A DNA stretch of 64,000 nt from Erythrocercus mccallii (GCA_013397435.1 VZRG01000269.1:124001-188000), one strand, 5' to 3'. Shown: positions 1 to 12,434, counted from the first letter of the stretch. A program made the numbers and translations. The notes: generated from the letters alone by a model not told the origin.

Positions 1-3000
1 CACAAACCTGGCACAACACGCACCCCTAGCAGATCTGAGGCTTGAATCCATACCCTTCTGGGCATCATCAAGTGGCAATTTTGCTTCAGCTGCTGCCCCT
101 CCCCTTCAGCCATGGGTTAGTTAATAAGCATGGGTGATTATTGTGCTGCCAGTGAGAAAGGACTGCTGTGGTCATGTGCCATTTCCCACAGTTTCCTGCA
201 GTTCCATGACCTCCTGGTATTTCCCCCCTATGGCTGGTGCCCTGTGTTGAGGTGCAGCATGCTGCATGAGTGCCTGGCCCATCCTGCAGTACTGGTGGGC
301 AGCAGATCCCCAGGGTCACAGTTCTGTGCCTGCAGGCTGTGAACTAACGAGCTGCCCCGCCACTTCCCTTTTGCTCTCCTGCTTTTATGGCATCGTGCAA
401 GCAGAAGTCTTGAGTTGGAGTGCTGTCTTGACCTCCATGGATGCTCTGGAAAGCTCTGTAGATTGGTATCTGCTTTTAAAGGCTTGAGATTTGTTTTTAC
501 TTTTTGTTCACAGGGCTTAAGCTAGACTGGTCAGGTGTCTGGAGAGCAATCTAGTAGACCAGACAGCTAAAATTTTCGGGTCCTAAAGAACACGTTTCTC
601 AACTATCTAGGATTTTGCTAAGAATTTTTTCATAGTGTTCAAATAAATCCTCTTCCACCATCCCACCAGCACCAGTGAGAAAGATGTCATTTGAAGCTCT
701 CTGCTTTCACATTCAAATAACAACCCCATGAATCCAGACTCCATTTAGTATCCAAAAGTAATCCCAGGAAGGTTTTAGACAGTTTGAGTTTTAGAAACAA
801 TTTCTTGGTGGTCTCTTTCATGGTCTCTACGCCACACTAATGTGTAGTATGGGGACCAAATATGTGAGGAATCCTGAACTGGCAAAAAATCTACATGAGA
901 CTCACTGGTTGTGCTGGGACAGGCATGACCCTGTAGCCCCTTAGTTGTTAAAACCGTCACAAAAATCTGGTGACTGTTAATATTGTTGTATTAAGGTTAT
1001 ATGTGGTCTTCTGGCATCTCTTTGATTCTTCTGATACCAAATGACTGTGCTGCATTTTGCAGAGCTTTTCTTGTTGAGTAGATAGGTTGCTTTGGACTTG
1101 CTCAGTGTGTGGGGAGGGGGTTTTATTCTTAAACACCTCCCTCTAGAACGCAAGACATCTAACTTTAATGTTGTACCATACAGAGCATATTTTATGAACT
1201 TAAATGTCTGAGAATATAAAAAATGTTGTAAATATATAACCTCTGAGCTACTGAGCATCAGCTAGGGAAATATTCCCCCTCCCCTTCAGCATGACTAGGA
1301 GAATGCAGACATGCTGCCTGTCAGAGAAATCTTGGCTTGTTGGCATCATCTGCTTCACCCTTGCAGCAAATCCTCTCACCCCTTCTCCAATCAGTCTTGT
1401 TCTTTGCACTTTCAAAGTCTTTACCCTCCCACCTTTAATGCATGCTCCTTGTGCAGTTAGTGCAGTGATAAAGTGCATTTCAGAGCGAAGGCAGTGTGGA
1501 TGGATGGGATCAGGGGCATCTATTTTTGTGTCTCAGCCATGGACTTGTGTGTACTTGGTTTCATCAGCTTGCACCCCAGCGTCAGGAGCAAATTGGTATT
1601 TGTCATAAACTCTTGATCCTTGAGGAAAATGAAGGGCCATTTAACATTTTTAGAGTAATAATAATAATGTAGGAAAAGGGATGCATCCTGGTAGCTGAGA
1701 ACAGCAGGTTATTTGTTTAAGAGCATACTTTAGAACAACAGCAAAAAGGACCTTTAATCTCAGAATTTCAAGGCACCTTGTAAACTATAAACATTGATTC
1801 TCCTTCTTCTTGTTATTCCTTGTGGGCATTTTACCTCTGTAAAACAGAGCAGCGTTCCTACCCTGATGATCTTGCAGCAAGAACAAACGAATACTAGAGA
1901 GAACTGAGGCAAAATACAAGCAGGATTCAGATGGCAAACACAACCAGGGAGTGTGCGGAGAATGAGTGGTTTATGTTCAGGATATCTCACCCATGGGGAC
2001 ATGCATTCTGGGTAAGTCAGCCTCATGGACACCTGTGAAAAGAAATTTATCCTGCCCTGGGGAAGCTGAGTAGTGGGGCATGTAAATGAGATTGGTCACT
2101 CTATAAATTTCTCTTTGAGAAATGTAGCTTTTAACCTGGCAAGGAGGTGAGTGGGTGAGTGTTGTTGAATCATGGAGGGGACAGGCAGCAGTTGGGGGAG
2201 TTCTCCATTGGTTCCAGTAGATAAAGACTTCCTGCTGGAAGGGAGTTCTAGAATTGCCTCCCTAAAAGTGTGCCTGCTGTGTCATCTCTACACTGATAAT
2301 GTTATGCCTCCTTTCCTTTTTTTCTTTTTTTCCTCTACTTTCTATAAAGAAAGCACTGAAAACCATTTTGAGCTGTTCTGAAATTTTGGGTTCTTTTGTT
2401 TCATTGCATTTCTATTGGATTATGTCCCTGACATTATTGCCAAGAAGTTAAATAATACATCTAGAGACTGAGAAAACTAAATAATGAAGCTCTGCAGCTT
2501 ATAGCTTTTCTAGTGCTGTGCCAAAGAGCTTTTTGAGTTGAGAATTGTGACTGGCAGTCAGATTTAGACAAAAATGTATGAAAATTATTTCTTTCTTCTC
2601 TTTTCTTTTTTTATCTGGTAAGGACCAAAATGTACTGTTGGAAGCTGTAACATTCATGGCAAAATAGCCTCAGAGATTCAGAAGAAGTAAACATGGTTAA
2701 GTAGGAAACCTGTTTGCTAAGCAAGTGCCTGTGGTTGGAGACCATGGGTTATTCAGAAAGCACAGGCTGTGCCACTCCAAGAGAGATGAGCTGAGGCACA
2801 CCTGACTCATCTGGAGCCTTGCACAAGATCAGGTCATGAAGGAAATTCAGACTAAGCTTCAGGGCTCCCTCAGCACCTATGGAAAGGGTGGAAGTGTTTC
2901 CCCGGCCATGAATGGATTTTGGCAGCCAGACCAAATCAAATTCAGCAACTCCATCTCCAGCTTCCCGCCCTCGGTTTGCAAGTCCCACAACCTTTGCCCC

Positions 3001-3890
3001 TCATGCTCCTGTCTGCAGCACCGTGATTGCAGCAGGCACTGGGGTCTGGGCTTAGACTGTCTGTGCTTTGACTTTCCCTCTCTCTGTCCCTGAGTGCTCT
3101 GTAGAGTCAAGGGCAATTGAGTTTGGTCCTTGGATGCCTCAAGGAACTGTCTGACGACATGGATGTTCCCCTTAACCTTTTCATTGTCAGTGGGTCTCCT
3201 CTTCACTGCCTGATGCACCATCCCCAAGCTTTTTTGGGAAACCACTTTCCAAATCTCAGTCAGATCAGCCGGGTGAACTCATCCTCACTCTTTTGCCTAT
3301 GGGGAGTGAAAGAGGTAATAAAGCTCCTTCAAAACAGACTGAACAGAAGCCATTATTTTATGTTCAGGCCTTGCTGAGTAATAATGATCTGCCTTTAACC
3401 ACCCACTCGTGCCTCTGCTTATCCCCCTGCTTGTTCATGACCTTCACTCATTGTATTCTGTTGAATTGAGCTTGTATATTCCTGACACACAGGAGCTGCA
3501 TCTTCATTCATTTGTGGTAAATGCCTGAGTGCCTGAGACACGCACTTGAAATTAAATAATCAGCAGTGAAACAAAAGACCCCAATTGGGCACACAGGCAC
3601 ACTGTCTGTTTTATTTGCAGATAAGTTCTGTCTAAAAGCCAGCAATGCGTGATGCTTCTTGCTGCTTTTTTAGTTTAAAGCAGATGTTGTACACAGTATT
3701 AGAAACCATATCCTTGCAGGCTGTGAAGTAACGAAGGCAGGAAGTGGGAAGTGAGGAGCTGGGATATCTCCTGCTTTATTTTAGGCGAGGCTTTGGGAAA
3801 GGGAAGAGTGTAGGGTGAGGGCTCTACATTTGACCAAAATGTTCTGTGCTTTTGTGCCTTTTGAGGCTGAGTGTCTGTCCAGTTGAGGAT
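1..3890. other. Noncoding unique DNA, no gene seen
   Basis: I find no recognisable exon, RNA gene or transposon here. Open frames on both strands are short (up to about 122 codons near 2877-3245) and their translations do not suggest a known family. The composition is mixed and CpG-poor, as expected for vertebrate intergenic or intronic DNA. A T-rich stretch lies near 2308-2335. Confidence 0.6.
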
Positions 3891-3894
3891 GATA

Positions 3895-3945
3895 TGTGAA
3901 AGGGAGGGACAAAGGGAGGAAGGGATAGAGGGAGAGAAATAAAGG
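3895..3945. repeat. Purine-rich low-complexity tract (GGGA/GGAA)
   Basis: This is a run of almost only G and A on the plus strand, built of irregular GGGA, GGAA and AGAG steps. It has no coding meaning. It is a simple-sequence tract of the kind common in vertebrate noncoding DNA. Confidence 0.75.
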
Positions 3946-4399
3946 CTTTATTGCTCTGTGATGGATTTATACAGTGTGGGTCAGTGAAGGTGTGAGGTGT
4001 GCATAGAGAGTGGCATATCTCTGCTGGAGGTGAGAGAAGAGTCCGTGAATTTTGCGATGATGCTTCATACTCGAAGAAGCCAGTATTGTCCTATCAGGTG
4101 TTTGTAAACTGTGAAAAACTTGAAAAGATACAAGCATGTATTTGCATCCAGGATAGATTCAAAGAGGTCTTATATCCAAGAAGAATCCCCTCTCTCTTTT
4201 CTTCCATTGGATTTTTGGGAAAGACCCCTGGAAAAATGCATTTTCTTTCTGAGCTGAAGAACAGCAAAGTGAGAACAGTCCTGAAGCACCCTGACCACAG
4301 GTGGGACGTCTTTGAGGAATGAGTGGCAGCACAGAGACCTCCCATTTTATTTCTCTTCTTGGGAGCAGATAAACTCACTTGTTTTAAAATACTGAGAAG
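3946..4399. other. Noncoding unique DNA, no gene seen
   Basis: Overlapping frames of about 107 codons (plus) and 207 codons (minus, extending to 4717) are open here. Neither gives a recognisable protein, and I see no splice-bounded conserved exon. I treat the stretch as noncoding. Confidence 0.5.
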
Positions 4400-4760
4400 A
4401 TAGGAACTACTGTGCGTGTGCATGCATGTGCCTAAATCTCCCCTCGGAACACTGGGAGCAGCTGCTGGGCATGTGCAGCTGGAAGATAACACGCTCATCC
4501 CCTCTCTGTGGGCAGGCGATGCCAGCCCGGCCGTCAGGCCCAGGTTATCTGCTACCAGCACGCTCCTTGCTGAGTCTCTCGCCTCTGCCCACCTGGTTCC
4601 AGCCAATTCCAAATGAGACCCACTACATATGAACCTGGCAATTAGTCCATCAACCCTGCTGAACCTGCAGGATCTGGCCGCAGAGCAGGGGGAATCCCAT
4701 GCGATGGCAGTGGGCACAACGAATCAACCATGCCTGCCAGATAAGAGTGGGGTCAGGCAG
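4400..4760. promoter_or_regulatory. Candidate conserved noncoding element / enhancer
   Basis: This block is richer in G+C and in CpG than its surroundings. It carries several short motifs that commonly occur in enhancers: CAGCTG E-box cores near 4460 and 4478, a GATA-type GGTTATCTG near 4544, and a homeodomain-type CAATTAG near 4640. What is seen is composition and motif content. The regulatory role is inference, because short motifs occur often by chance. The 207-codon minus-strand open frame across it is probably a by-product of the GC content. Conservation in other birds would decide this. Confidence 0.3.
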
Positions 4761-4802
4761 TGTCTTTCAGTCCCCAAAAAAGTCTAGTTTTCTATCGAGC
4801 AA

Positions 4803-4851
4803 CTCAGGTTTCTCATTACTCATTACTCATTACTCTCAGGTTTCTGATTAC
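4803..4851. repeat. Short tandem repeat (CATTACT)3 between two 11-bp direct repeats
   Basis: CATTACT is repeated three times head to tail at 4814-4834. The array is flanked on both sides by the same 11-mer CTCAGGTTTCT (4803-4813 and 4835-4845), and the second copy is followed by the near-unit GATTACT. This arrangement is best explained by replication slippage or a local duplication of about 32 bp. Confidence 0.85.
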
Positions 4852-4859
4852 TTGTCAGA

Positions 4860-5490
4860 AATGGCAGCTTCTGTGGGTTGTTCTTCCCCTCTTTAACTGG
4901 GCACTGCTGAAAGATTTTTGGAAGCCCTGCAGGAGGTCTGTGAGTGTGTCCCAGGATGCTCGGTGTGTCAGGGTGGCATTTCTCAGCAGAAAGCACTGCC
5001 TTTTTGTCAGGGGAAGCTTGGAAATCTCTGCTTGTGAGTAGCAAGGGAGGAGAAATATTTATTGGTGTGGGGGTAGTTGGCACTACCTTCTGGGATAATT
5101 GCTGATTATTATTTAGATATCAAATGGGCTCTTTGAATAACACCCACCTTCCCACTTTGCAGACTGGGCGTGGTCTTAGCACAGTAATCTCTGAACACCA
5201 AGTATGAAGATCATACTTGAAAAGACCATACTTGCAACACACAAGAAAATATCAATAAAGGGAGGTTGGAGCATCACTCTCCAAAGAAGACCAGAAGTCT
5301 TTCATGTTGAGAGGGAGAAAGAAATCCACTCCTAGTTCTGTCCATAGACACAGACTACTTTTTGTTACCAAGTAAATAAATGGGAGCTGTACATGTAAAC
5401 CCCTCAGACAGCCTTGTAAATCTCAACTACAGGTTCCAAAAATGTCAATTTATTCTTTTTATCTTTTTAGTTGGATTTTTATTGGTTTTT
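4860..5490. other. Noncoding unique DNA, no gene seen
   Basis: Only short frames with no recognisable product are present. A possible local duplication of ATCATACTTGAAAAGACCATACTTG type is seen near 5208-5236. Nothing else stands out. Confidence 0.55.
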
Positions 5491-5494
5491 TTTT

Positions 5495-5617
5495 AAAAGA
5501 AAAAGAAGGAAGTGAATAAGAGAAAGGAAGAAAGGAGGAGAAAGGAAAGAAGGCAAGAAATTATTGGAGCGAGAAAGAAAGTGAGAAATAGGAAAAAAGG
5601 AAGAAGGAAAGAAAAAC
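5495..5617. repeat. Purine (A/G)-rich low-complexity tract
   Basis: About 120 bp consist almost entirely of A and G, with irregular GAAA, GGAA and AGAAGG units and only a few interruptions. Long polypurine tracts are common in vertebrate noncoding DNA and can adopt unusual helical forms. No function can be assigned from the sequence. Confidence 0.85.
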
Positions 5618-5974
5618 TACACTACCAGAATATTAAGGTTTGATAAGGCACAGATAAGTCGTGGAGCTGAGAAATCTTGCCTCATTCATCTGTATGCTGC
5701 ATAAGTTATGAAGAGAAGTGAGTGACACAATATATCTTGTTATTTAAGGAATATGTGCCATGTAGTTCTAGCATTTCTTTGCATTAGCATACTTGTGCAG
5801 CTATCACCCTTTCAGTGTATCCATTTAGTGGTGGGGGGGTTTTCTTCTTTTTCTTTTAAAATGAATTTTGAAGGGTGGGTCCTTTCTTAGTAAAGACTTT
5901 CTGTATTCCATAACTTTTTGTGAAAACTGCTGCATAACCCCCAATTTCAGCAAAGCAGAGCCCTGAGCTGTTGA

Positions 5975-6215
5975 ATGAATTACAGAATTACAGTTGGGTT
6001 TGGAAAGGATCTCTAGAGACCATTTAGTCCAACGCCATTGCACAAGCAGGGCCAGCTGGACCAGGCTGCCCAGGACCATGTCCAGTTGGCTTTTGAGCAT
6101 TTCCACAGATGGAGACTCCACAACCTGTCTGGGCAACCTGTTCCAGTGTTTGATCACTCTCCTAATTAAAAGGTGTTTTCCTACATTTAGGTGGAATTTC
6201 TGGGGCTTTAGTTAA
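5975..6215 (-). mobile_element. CR1 LINE fragment, 3' end with ORF2 C-terminal remnant
   Basis: Read on the minus strand, this is the 3' end of a chicken-repeat-1 non-LTR retrotransposon. A frame encodes HWNRLPRQVVESPSVEM, which matches the end of the CR1 ORF2 (endonuclease/reverse transcriptase) protein. It is followed by the GGACTAAATGGTCTC-type 3' region and the TCCTTTCCAAACC and repeated AATTCTGTAATTC tail. CR1 elements are usually 5'-truncated, and this copy keeps only about 240 bp. It is not functional. The copy is moderately diverged, so it is probably not recent. I see no clear target-site duplication, as is typical of CR1. This and the copy near 29.5 kb are the main evidence that the window is avian. 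Confidence 0.93.
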
Positions 6216-7600
6216 TGTAGGAGATACTGCTGCATACCTTACTGATTTCTTCTGAGAGGAGTGGCAGAAATAGCAGTATCCTTGAAATGAAGAGTGGGAA
6301 GACAACCCAGAAGGATTCCTTTACATTCTTATTTTAGTTTAGAAAAGTGAAGGGAGCTACCATCTGGAGAAAGCAGGAACTAATTTGACTGGATGGAGCA
6401 TGGCTTCATCTGAAAAAGTTTGATCTGAAGTTAGCTTTTAAGTGCCTTAAGCTTGTGGTGTAATTAGAGCTTTGCATTTCATTTGTAATGAAGGCAAACA
6501 GGTGCCAGCTGTAAAATTTATTCCTGGATCTGGACCCAAGAGTTTTCATCCTCCTCAACTTTTCAGAAGTTTTGATTCAGATTTTCTTTCTGCTTTTCCC
6601 TCTTTCCTCTTTGGCCGAGCTGAAATGTCTGAGCCTTGATTTGGGATCTTTCAGAAATATGGAAAAGAGGGAGGAACATGCATACCTGATAGGACTGGCA
6701 TATCCCTTTGTGTCCACTAAATGAGAATTCCTCAGCTTCCTGGGGCTGCTGGTAAAAGTTACCAGAAGGAGGACATGGATCCAAATGACACGTTGGACCA
6801 AGATGACCTGAAGATCTGGTGCTTGAGAGGAAATGCTGCAGCCCTGGTTCCTGGATATGCACAGTGGCATCTACAGCAAAGTAGCCATGGATGTCACTTC
6901 TCTCTTCTGAGCCTCATCCTGCAGGTTGATGGGCACCTCTTGAAAGATAATGAGGATCTTCAGTTGCCCACTTGGTGCAGTGTGAAGGGGCATCTGCACT
7001 GGCAGGGGATCACTGGGGTGGCTGCAGCTCAGGAGGAACCACAGGGCTTCAGTGCAGCACAGGAAAAGATCCAGGCTTCCTGAGACCTTGTTCAAACTGA
7101 ACCTTTAAGCAGGATGATTGCTCATCAATAACGAAGACACCATAGAGCACCACCACCTGGTTCTTGACAGCATGATGGGATATTCATGACAGTATAATAG
7201 GATTTTGGTGAAATACAGTATTTTATTCTCATTACTGCAATGCAGAAGGGCCCCTTTAAGTCAGAAAAAATTGATTTTAGAATAGGGTTTGCTAGAACCT
7301 TTCAGTCCCACAATCGATGCAAATGGGCAAATATGATTCTCTTTAAATCCAGTTTCCTGAGGCACAGCTGTGTCATGCACACATTGGAGAAACAAGGAGA
7401 ACAACCCCCTGCACCATCAAAGCAGAGAAAACCTGACTAATTCTTCATGCTGGAAGCCCTCTGAAGGGAAGGCTGAAAGAGCTGTGTATGAATGGGCCAA
7501 ATTACACCTTCACCCCTGTGTAGTGCTGTTGAAATCTGGAGAAGGGAAGGCAGAAGGGAGACATGAGGCCTGTAGGCTGATATATGAAGGAATATGTTGC
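6216..7600. other. Noncoding unique DNA with a weakly open region, no gene identified
   Basis: Around 6577-7095 both strands are unusually open. A plus-strand frame of 120 codons spans 6721-7083, and a minus-strand frame runs from about 7095 to 6577 with only one stop. The translations do not resemble any family I know, and there is no convincing exon boundary. An old processed pseudogene is possible but unproven. The remainder is featureless. Confidence 0.45.
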
Positions 7601-7604
7601 AAAA

Positions 7605-7720
7605 GAGGAGAGACCAATTATTCTCACTAGCCAAAAGAGGAAGTGCTGAGAATATTTAGGTCAAGCATTAGGAGGAAGTTTCTAGTGGGTGAGTTATTAA
7701 TCAGCTGAGGTAAGGCGTAC
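7605..7720 (+). mobile_element. Possible ancient CR1/L3-type fragment
   Basis: The stretch around GACCAATTATTCTCACTAGC, then TTTAGGTCAAGCATTAGGAGG and TTTCTAGTGGGTGAGTTATTAATCAGC, resembles the part of old CR1/L3 elements that lies just before the ORF2 C-terminus (the region normally reading like 'TTTAGGTTAGATATTAGGAA'). It is short and heavily decayed. The assignment is by memory of the family pattern and is tentative. Confidence 0.4.
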
Positions 7721-8955
7721 ATTGGAAAACCAGCCCTGCACTTTGGGAAACAAAGAACTGGAAGAACAGGGAAGGGGGATGTCGGGGTGTGAGGCTTAAA
7801 TCCTGTCCCTGCCTCTGACACTGAGTCATAGCAGTCCTCTGGAGGAATACCATTTTTAGTCCCTGCAGGCAAGTCTAAGCTATCCAGAGCCTAAATAGGT
7901 CTGCAACCAAAGAACATACATGTATGTGTGAAGACATGGACAGTATGAATGTTGGGAGCCCCTCGGCCATTGGCTTGCAAAGCTGCTGGATCAGATACAA
8001 CTGTGCCCAGATTTGGAGTTGCCTCCACTGAGAGATTACTTGTGCTGTGTTTCTAGGGAGAGAAGACATTCATTTCTCTGTTCACTAGATGAAAATGGCT
8101 AAAAATGTGAAACAGTATATCCCTTGGAAAATTCCAAGTGATCAAAAACCAGTTTTTCATCTTTGGAAAATCTAAGATTTCAAAGTTTTTGTCACATGAC
8201 CTGAGGAAAAATTGAGAGGAAAGTTTTAATGTTGGAAACATGCATAAAGAGTCTAAAAATGTTTTCCTTCAAACTTAGCGAGGCATTTAGCTTCCTCTTT
8301 GTTTTATATTCATATAATGCAATATCAACTTTTTTTTCATCCTTATCCAAATGAGATGTTGTCATGAAATTTTTCCTTGAAGATTTCAGCACAATTGATA
8401 TTTTCCTGCAAAATATGCCATTTCAGTTCAACTTGAATTTTCTCCCAGAAAATGTTCCTTTCAAAAATCTTGGGCCAGTGCTGATTATCATTATGTAGCT
8501 GCTGTTCCTGCAGCAGATCCTTCCAAACACAGCCAGTGAGCGTGCTGGTTTGTAGCCTGTACTTTGTGGCACCAAAGAACATAGCAAAACCACTCCTTAG
8601 CTATGACTGGGATGGATTGGGGATGTTGCAGGTGTAACTTGTGTGGCCTTGTCTCTTGCTCTCATGATGAGACCATACTTGTTTCTACAGCTGGAGTGTG
8701 AGGAGGGTGAGCTCCACAATGCACAGGCACCATCACCAGCCTGTCTCCAGCACCATGGCACAGAGGGATGCTAAGGTTTCCTCTGAGGGTCCTGTGGACG
8801 CCTATTTCAGTGTTTCAAATGTCTCCCCAGAGACAGCTTTCTTACTTTTGAGGTTGGTTGTGAGATCATTCAGGCATACAAAGCATTTCTCTTGGAAGGG
8901 TAGTGTACTATGGAAATAAATACCAGCTGTTACTCCAAGCAAGAGCTCAGACTGG
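7721..8955. other. Noncoding unique DNA, no gene seen
   Basis: AT-leaning sequence with short frames only (up to about 80 codons). I see no repeat family or RNA gene that I can name. Confidence 0.55.
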
Positions 8956-8960
8956 GGAAT

Positions 8961-9022
8961 TCAAGGCATTTTTTCCTATTTTCCTTTCCTTCAAGGCATT
9001 TTTTCCTTTCCTTTTTTTTTTC
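8961..9022. repeat. 30-bp tandem duplication plus T-rich tract
   Basis: TCAAGGCATTTTTTCCT occurs at 8961 and again at 8991, giving two head-to-tail copies of a unit of about 30 bp. The second copy runs into a T/C-rich tract. This is a simple local duplication. Confidence 0.85.
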
Positions 9023-10109
9023 CTTCGTCTCAATCCTTCAATGGTTGTATTCCTGGATTTCTATTATCGGTGTACAAGCAGGGATTCTTGCTGCTCAGTA
9101 AAACACATCACAACAAACCAAGCTCTCACCTTCTCTTCCCCATACCACACACACCACACCAGCACACAGAAATTACACAGCTGCAGTCTCTGTGCACAAG
9201 CCAGCATGGATGTCACTTAATAGGTACCCTTATGTAGAGCCCGAGTTCTCTGGAGGAATTGCAGTCACCAGGCTTTAAAATCAAAGGCTGCCCTTAATGC
9301 CAGCCATGCAGCTGCAGGATATGTGGGTCACTGCCTGGGAACCTGATGAAAAAGTTCAGAGAGGGTTTTGTTTGGATGCAGGTGGACGGGCAGATTACAT
9401 CTTTGGAGGGGATTTGGTGCTGGCATTAAGGTCACTCACAAAACCACTTGGAGGTAGCACCATGCCCTCCCTAGCTCATGCTGGGTGGTGGTGGTGTGCT
9501 TTGTGTTGATGGTGCTGTGTCCTCAGAGCTACCTGGGAGATGCAATGAAGTGAAAAGTGAGAGTAAACTCAAGGGTGAGGGAGTCTCAGCCACGTAGCCA
9601 GGCAATTTCCACCTCTGCAGTTTTCTGCTTTCCCTGGATGCATGGGCAGTGAGAGCAGAATCTAATGGGGATTGCAGAGATTGAAAAGGTGTAAGAGATC
9701 CATCCAGTCCCTCTTCAGACAGGTGTAGTGCTTTTATTTGAGCATCATGCTGTTAGGATTTCCTGAGGTGGCATTAAGTGGATTCATGACCGCAGCTGAG
9801 CCTGACACCACAGCAAGCCCCAGCATGTTTTGGTGCCATTATTTGGTCTAATGATGGGAATAAATACACCTGGAAGCAGGGAATCCTCTCCCATCCTGGA
9901 AATTTGTCTGGATGGATGTGAAGCCATATCAGCCCAGATCCATGCAGGAGACAGAGGGTGATTTTTGTCCCTTCAGTGGATGGTAAGTGATACTTGAGCC
10001 CTGTCGCCTCCCAGTCGCCTCCATCCTTCATTACCCTTCCATCTCCTCCCACTGCCCCCTCCTTGCATTGCCACCCACTCTGGTAATAGCTCCTGCACCA
10101 GCACACCAC
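9023..10109. other. Noncoding unique DNA, no gene seen
   Basis: Only short open frames are present. A CA-rich patch (CACACACCACACCAGCACAC) lies near 9146-9165. A phrase near 9670-9715 vaguely resembles a decayed CR1 tail, but it is too weak to call. Confidence 0.55.
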
Positions 10110-10620
10110 GGCTGCAATAACAAATACCGCCTCGTTTCAGCATGATGAATGAAGAGTTTTAATGAAACTGGCCTAAGCCGTTCCTGGCAAGCTGCCTGGT
10201 TTTTGTTTGTTTTAAGCAAGAGTGATCCATCACCCTCCCGACTTCTCTCCATCGCAGCATCCCCAATCAATGCTCTGCATCAGCCTTGCTCCTGTATCCC
10301 TCAGTGGCAGCCCATTCCCTGGCTTCCTGCAGTTACCTCATCTCACTATGACCCCAGCCCCCTTCCAGCTTTGCTCTCTGTGAGGGAAATTTCCTTTGGG
10401 CGTGTCTCCTTTCCTTTCCTCAGATGTCACGAGCTGTGGCTGTGGCTAACAGGGTGCTCAGGGCTGTACGAGTGGATAACATCATCTCTGCCTGCGCATC
10501 TCCAGCTGCCAGTGCTCACACAGAGGCACATATTGCTCACTAATGGTGCAGTTGAATGTCTGCTAGGTATTAATTACCCTTGCAGCCTGCTCTTTCATTA
10601 GGGTCTCCTGGCTCTCCTGG
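10110..10620. promoter_or_regulatory. Candidate conserved noncoding element
   Basis: Two parts look enhancer-like. One is near 10110-10170 (AATAACAAATACCGCCTCG, then homeodomain-like AATGA/TTTAAT). The other is near 10395-10600, with GGGCGTGTC, GGATAACATC, CTCACTAATGG and GTATTAATTACCC. Several CpGs are retained against a CpG-poor background. The function is inferred from the look of the sequence only. The 150-codon plus-strand frame through it (10149-10601) has no recognisable product. Confidence 0.3.
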
Positions 10621-10733
10621 GACAAACTGTAAATCAAAGTGTGACTCACACAGTTTTCAGAACAGAAAAATATAAACAATCAAGCCCCAAAGAAGGCAAA
10701 AAGTAAAGCAGAGCTCCACCCAAACTCTTGGGA

Positions 10734-10792
10734 AATAAAAAAAAATTAAAAATTTAAAAAAAAAATTAAAAAAGGGAAAAAGGCAATCTCAA
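10734..10792. repeat. A-rich low-complexity tract
   Basis: This is a run of A broken by occasional T and G, of the form AAAAATTAAAAATTTAAAA. It may be a degenerate simple repeat. No retroposed gene body is recognisable upstream. Confidence 0.8.
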
Positions 10793-12430
10793 AAGCAGAA
10801 AGCACTTTAATCAAGTAAGTGGGTGGCAGCTCCCAGCTCCACACTCTAGAGCCATTTGGAAAGGGGGGTAAGAGTGTTCCCTCTATGCATTGCTCTGTCT
10901 TCCCATGCAATTTTTCATTATTACAAGGCAGGAAGAAGGAACAATCTTGGTCTTTTCCATCTCTGAAGGAATTAATCTGTCAGGTGTACTTGCAGGCGGT
11001 AGAATGAGGCAGGACAGAGGAAAGGAACAAGCCAACTCAAATACAGAGTGCAATGTAACATCAAGCATGGGATTCCTGGAAAAAAGAGCCAGAGAGCAAT
11101 ATCAATGTAGCTTGATTTTCTAATCTTTCTCCAGCTGTCCTCAGGCCTTAGGTTTTTCAGAGCATTCTGATGGCCTGTGTTGAATAAATGCCATTTTTAA
11201 ACATTTCCCCAAATTTTTGACAAATTTTCCAGTGAGAATAACCTGCTGAAGTTTATTTCTATCTGAGAAGTACCTGGGGAACAGAATTTGGTTTCTTTAA
11301 GCAAAATATTAGGTACATAAGGGGCAAACAGGAGAATCCATGAGAGCTAACAGGCTGCGTTTGAAGAAAATTGTTAACCAGAATTTTCAATAGAAAACCT
11401 TGAAAAACTTCTGGATAAAGTAAGTGATGGCATTTTCATCTATAAAAGCTGCTCTACGTGGCCAGACTCGTGTGGCTTTTATAAGCAAAATGAGCAAAAG
11501 AATTTGGAGCGAAGGTGCTCTTAGTGTTAAGTCAGGTGTTCTTGGAATGAGGAGGTGATGTGCTGTCCTTACTGTTTACTACTCCTGATTTTTTTATGGA
11601 AGGAGTCTCAGGGGAAAATCGAGACCTTACAAATGCCATTAAGGGATTTCTTTTTCTTCCCAGCCTTTGATGCCAAATTGCCTTACAACCTTTCCCAATA
11701 GAGAACATTCAGAATGCAGGTTTCTCTGTGCAAGGCTATATCTATGTTTGCAGTTTGATATGGAATGGATACTGTAGGAAGGGATACCGTAGGACAGAAG
11801 TTCTGGAGGAAAAAGGCCTGTCTTTTAAAATTATCTTGAAAGCTGTAAAATTTTCAGACAGCAGATTAAGCATTGTCAAAAAAAAAAAAAAAAAGCTGAA
11901 CATTCTGACTGCAGAGCAAATCATTATTTAAGAGTATCCATTCCAAGTCTGTGCAACATTTCCATCCAAGCTTCAGATTGTTAAAAAGGAGGAAAACTTT
12001 TCTTCTTTTCTTATTTTTTCATCACATGACAGTAAAGCCTGCTAGGGGGTTGAGGTAACCTTGCAATCCCAATAAAAACAGAGATTTTCTTCCTTGCCCT
12101 TTCAGTTAGGAAAACTTGGCTGCACCCTGTTAAATACATTCAGGATCCCACAAGATTTATCTAAGCTTGCTCTTTTAATCCCAGGGTTTGTTCTTATGAA
12201 GAAATTGTATCCCATACAGCTTGCTAACTAAAGTATCACCATTTCCCTGTAGGAGCCTGTCAGCAGATGCACCTTTGTAGGAGACCTGCAATGTCTCTTT
12301 TGCATTTGCGGGTCTTTCTTTTCACCTCTGCTCACTTGCTGTGAAAAGAACAGCTGACCTTGAAGAGTGCTGTGTGGTCCTACGTCCCATCTCTATTAGG
12401 CTTTTGAAATTAGGGTAACCCTCAAATCTA
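10793..12430. other. Noncoding unique DNA, no gene seen
   Basis: Short frames only. A 17-base A run at 11878-11894 is the only simple-sequence feature. From about 11930 onward the sequence has no open frame of 60 codons on either strand for about 1.4 kb. Confidence 0.55.
11878..11894 (+). repeat. Poly(A) homopolymer, 17 bp
   Basis: Seventeen consecutive A residues. The preceding sequence does not look like a retrocopy, so I regard this as a simple homopolymer rather than a retroposon tail. Confidence 0.9.
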
Positions 12431-12434
12431 AATA

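Noticed and set aside
4094..4717. Longest open frame of the window (207 codons, minus strand)
   Set aside because: The translation has no recognisable family pattern. A plus-strand frame is open over part of the same stretch, and part of it lies in a GC-richer block where stops are rare. It is best read as chance.
6577..7095. Frames open on both strands, suggesting a processed pseudogene
   Set aside because: Neither translation resembles a known protein, and there is no poly(A) tail or target-site duplication. It is kept only as a note.
9660..9720. Possible CR1 tail (GATTGCAGAGATTG…GATCCATCCAGTCCC)
   Set aside because: The resemblance is limited to a few words and no adjoining CR1 sequence is seen.
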